Assembly: GCF_000002865.3 (NCBI RefSeq)
Contig: NW_001865072.1
Coordinates: forward strand, 112,398-176,397
Source of the DNA: Monosiga brevicollis MX1
Lineage: Eukaryota > Opisthokonta > Choanoflagellata > Craspedida > Salpingoecidae
Reading direction: 5' to 3'
DNA length: 64,000 nt
Shown: positions 61,831 through 64,000 of the stretch, in pieces
Position numbering within the stretch: the stretch's first letter is position 1
Layout of the letters: every line of letters begins with the position of its first letter
Translations under genes and position numbers: made by a program
The notes under the pieces: generated by a model
Told to the model about the DNA's origin: nothing
Database searches by the model: none
What the model saw: only the letters and a program-made list of their open reading frames with translations

Positions 61831-63540
61831 ATGTCTCGGGGCACCTCGGCCGGCTATGACCGTCACCTGACCGTCTTTTCTCCTGAAGGACGCCTGTATC
61901 AAGTTGGTACGATATAAAACGCACGCGATACCCCCTCCTTGGTTTCGGGCCCATCATTTTGTCTCAATGGAGCCACTGGCTCTGCCACATCACCTATGTG
62001 ACGGCGTGACATTGTCCCACAACTCGCCAAACCTCTGACCATCTCTCCTCCTTACCAAACCAGCTACCAGCGCGGTGCTGCTCGCTCTCTCATGCTTCCA
62101 AACCTGTTTGCACGGTGGAATGCTTGCCGTTCTCCCTTTTCCGTTTGCGTAGAATATGCCTTCAAGGCCATCAACACGGAGAATGTGACCAGCATTGGCA
62201 TCCGCGGCAAGGACTGCGCCGTTGTGGTCACCCAGAAGAAGGTCCCGGATAAACTCATTGTGGCCGACACGGTCACCCACATGTTCAAGATTACGCCTCA
62301 CATCGGCTGCGTCATGACGGGCATGATTGGTACGAATGGTCTCACCGACAACACGAACAGTTAATGTCAACCCCGTTGCTCCCAATGTCCATTGGCTAGC
62401 CGTCTGCTGACATGCCCCTGTTCCACAGCCGACGCACGTCACCAGGTGCGCCGTGCGCGCTACGAGGCGGCCGAATGGAAATACAAGTTTGGCTACGAAA
62501 TTCCCCCAGATCAATTGGTATGAGATGGGTGACTGGCTGGTGCAGTGACACACACGCGCCCGCTTTCGGGCTTTCGCTGACTCAGCTCATGCCCCTCCCG
62601 GCTTGTTTTCTTTGCTCTCCTCGCCTTCCTACCCTGGCAGGCCAAGCGCGTGGCAGATTTGTCGCAGCTCAACACGCAAGAGGCCTCTCTGCGCCCGCTT
62701 GGTTGCTGTATGTTTCTTTTTTTCTTGCATGGCTGACCGATGGATGCACTGATTTTTGACACACTCTTGCGCTTGCCTTGCTTTGGGGTTTTGCTGTGGG
62801 TTGTCATGCTAGCCATGATCTTGGTGGGCATCGATGAGGAACGCGGTCCCCAGCTGTTCAAGTCAGACCCTGCCGGCTACTACGTGGGCTACAAGGTGAG
62901 ATAATTGTGTTGGCGGACGTTGTGCACGAATGCGCTTGTACATATATGCTGTTGTCCACCAGAGTAGGCCTTTTTCAGGCACCCTTCCCATTTCGTCTCA
63001 TTTTGGCTCTCTGTGGTATAACGCCTGACACGCTCATCCTTTTTTTTATCTCTCTTTCTTTCTCTTTCTTGTCTGCGTGCCTGCGTGCACATGCGCAGGC
63101 CTGTGCAGCAGGTGTCAAGATGGTTGAGGCCAACAACTTGCTCGAGAAGAAGATGAAGAAGAATCCCGATCTTGCGGGTGTTCGCTGCATTGAGGAGGCC
63201 ATTTCTTACCTCAGCACGCTTCTCTCACAAGACTTCAAGCCCAGCGAGATCGAGGTGGGCGTGGTCACCATCGACCAGCCCAAGTTCCGAACCCTCTCGG
63301 AGCAAGAGATTGAAGCGTAAGTCGGTTGCTGTTTTATTTTTGCGTTCCAGAGAAGGGCCTTCGGCAAGAGACCTTTTTTTTTTTTTTTTTCTCGCGCTTG
63401 CTTGCGACTGCGTTGGCAAGGGTTCAGCGTCGACCTGTGCTCAAGCTGACTTGATGGTGTTCTCATCCGTTTTGTTCTTGGTCACCACTTTTGGTTTTGT
63501 TCGCGGCAGGCATCTCAACGCCATCGCTGAGCGCGATTGA
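61831..63540 (+). CDS. PSMA6: 20S proteasome subunit alpha type 6
   Basis: Core-particle alpha-ring subunit. Start [20 protein letters not shown] followed, after an intron, by the alpha signature completed as [13 protein letters not shown]. Then [120 protein letters not shown] and [20 protein letters not shown]. It ends [15 protein letters not shown] with TGA at 63538-63540. Length (about 245 residues) is that of the family. Seven or eight exons. Confidence 0.97.
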
Positions 63541-64000
63541 GCAAGTCCAAGGGCACCGCGTGCGGGCTTAATGTTTTCCATGTCACCTGTTTGCTAGTGT
63601 TGCTTGTTCCAGTGTTTTCCTTTACGCCCCACTCCGATTCTCACCTCGGCGCCATGCGCACATTGTGGTGCAACGACTCTGCATAAAAAAGTTGAAATGA
63701 ATAACAAACCCCTTTGAACAGAGTCCAAGCACAACATGAGCCAAATCCCACGTCACTCAGATCCAAGCAAGCACAAGGTGGTACACACACACACACACAC
63801 ACACATACATGTGAAGTATTACTCCTCATTTGTCAGATAAAAAGCCCAAGGAGTCTCTTTCGCGTATCGTTATGGCCGCTTGGGGCGAGCCGAAGTTGGT
63901 GTCTCTGAGGTCGTGGTGGGTGGGGCGCATAAAGGCGGTGGGGCCATTTTGTATTGATGCCATCACAGTGAACGGGTTGAACGGTCTAGTTCAGGAACAT
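63541..64000. other. Right-edge region downstream of PSMA6, no gene assigned
   Basis: A (CA)n run (63784-63804) and about 200 bp of non-repetitive sequence. A minus-strand frame (about 63840-63960, reading ASIQNGPTAFMRPTHHDL) could be the 3' end of a converging gene, but it is too short to support. Confidence 0.3.

Noticed and set aside
63840-63960. Possible C-terminal exon of a minus-strand gene at the right edge
   Set aside because: About 40 codons with no recognisable motif; it could equally be 3' UTR.

Overview
This 64 kb window is nuclear DNA of an intron-rich, gene-dense unicellular eukaryote. Short GT-AG introns (mostly about 80-250 bp), about 19 protein genes (roughly one per 3.4 kb), a complement of EYA, PTB, SH2, PDZ, BTG/Tob and calcineurin genes, and a TTAGGG-like stretch at 13.7 kb all point to a choanoflagellate. 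Monosiga brevicollis is the best guess from memory, but this was not checked by search. No tRNA, rRNA, transposon, retroelement or CRISPR array was recognised. There is one 50-N assembly gap (36542-36591).

Layout, left to right: a longin-like/DEP protein cut by the left edge (-); an SDR42E-type sterol dehydrogenase (-); calcineurin A (+); mitochondrial phosphatidylglycerophosphate synthase PGS1 (-); DNA polymerase eta (+); UBXN7-type UBA-UAS-UIM-UBX protein (+); an EYA phosphatase with N-terminal CID and SH3 domains (-); PP5 (+); TMCO3-type cation/H+ antiporter (+); a glutamine-rich protein with RFxV motifs (-); tubulin cofactor B (+); BTG/Tob (-); a GH31 glycosidase (-); an STI1-domain protein (+); a predicted N-myristoylated PDZ-PTB-SH2 adaptor (-); a BPI/LBP protein carrying a PA14 domain (+); a CLIC/DHAR-like protein with a mitochondrial presequence (-); ribosomal protein L23a (-); proteasome alpha-6 (+). 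Gene models were built by eye from reading frames, splice signals and family alignments recalled from memory, so exon edges are approximate unless given exactly.

Genes mostly alternate strand, giving seven head-to-head promoter regions (5.9-6.5, 12.9-13.8, 24.5-25.5, 38.3-39.3, 48.1-48.8, 54.5-54.9, 61.3-61.8 kb) and tail-to-tail junctions between them. Long (CT)n or (TG)n tracts sit in nearly all promoter regions of the right half. The genes do not form a pathway; they are mostly housekeeping functions.

The most interesting content is new-looking domain combinations: (1) an RNA polymerase II CTD-interaction domain and SH3 joined to an EYA phosphatase; (2) a PA14 lectin-type domain placed between the two barrels of a BPI/LBP lipid-binding protein; (3) a predicted myristoylated PDZ-PTB-SH2 adaptor; (4) a polyQ-rich protein with repeated RFxV motifs, the type read by OSR1/SPAK kinases; (5) a CLIC/DHAR-like glutathione-fold protein with a spliced mitochondrial leader.
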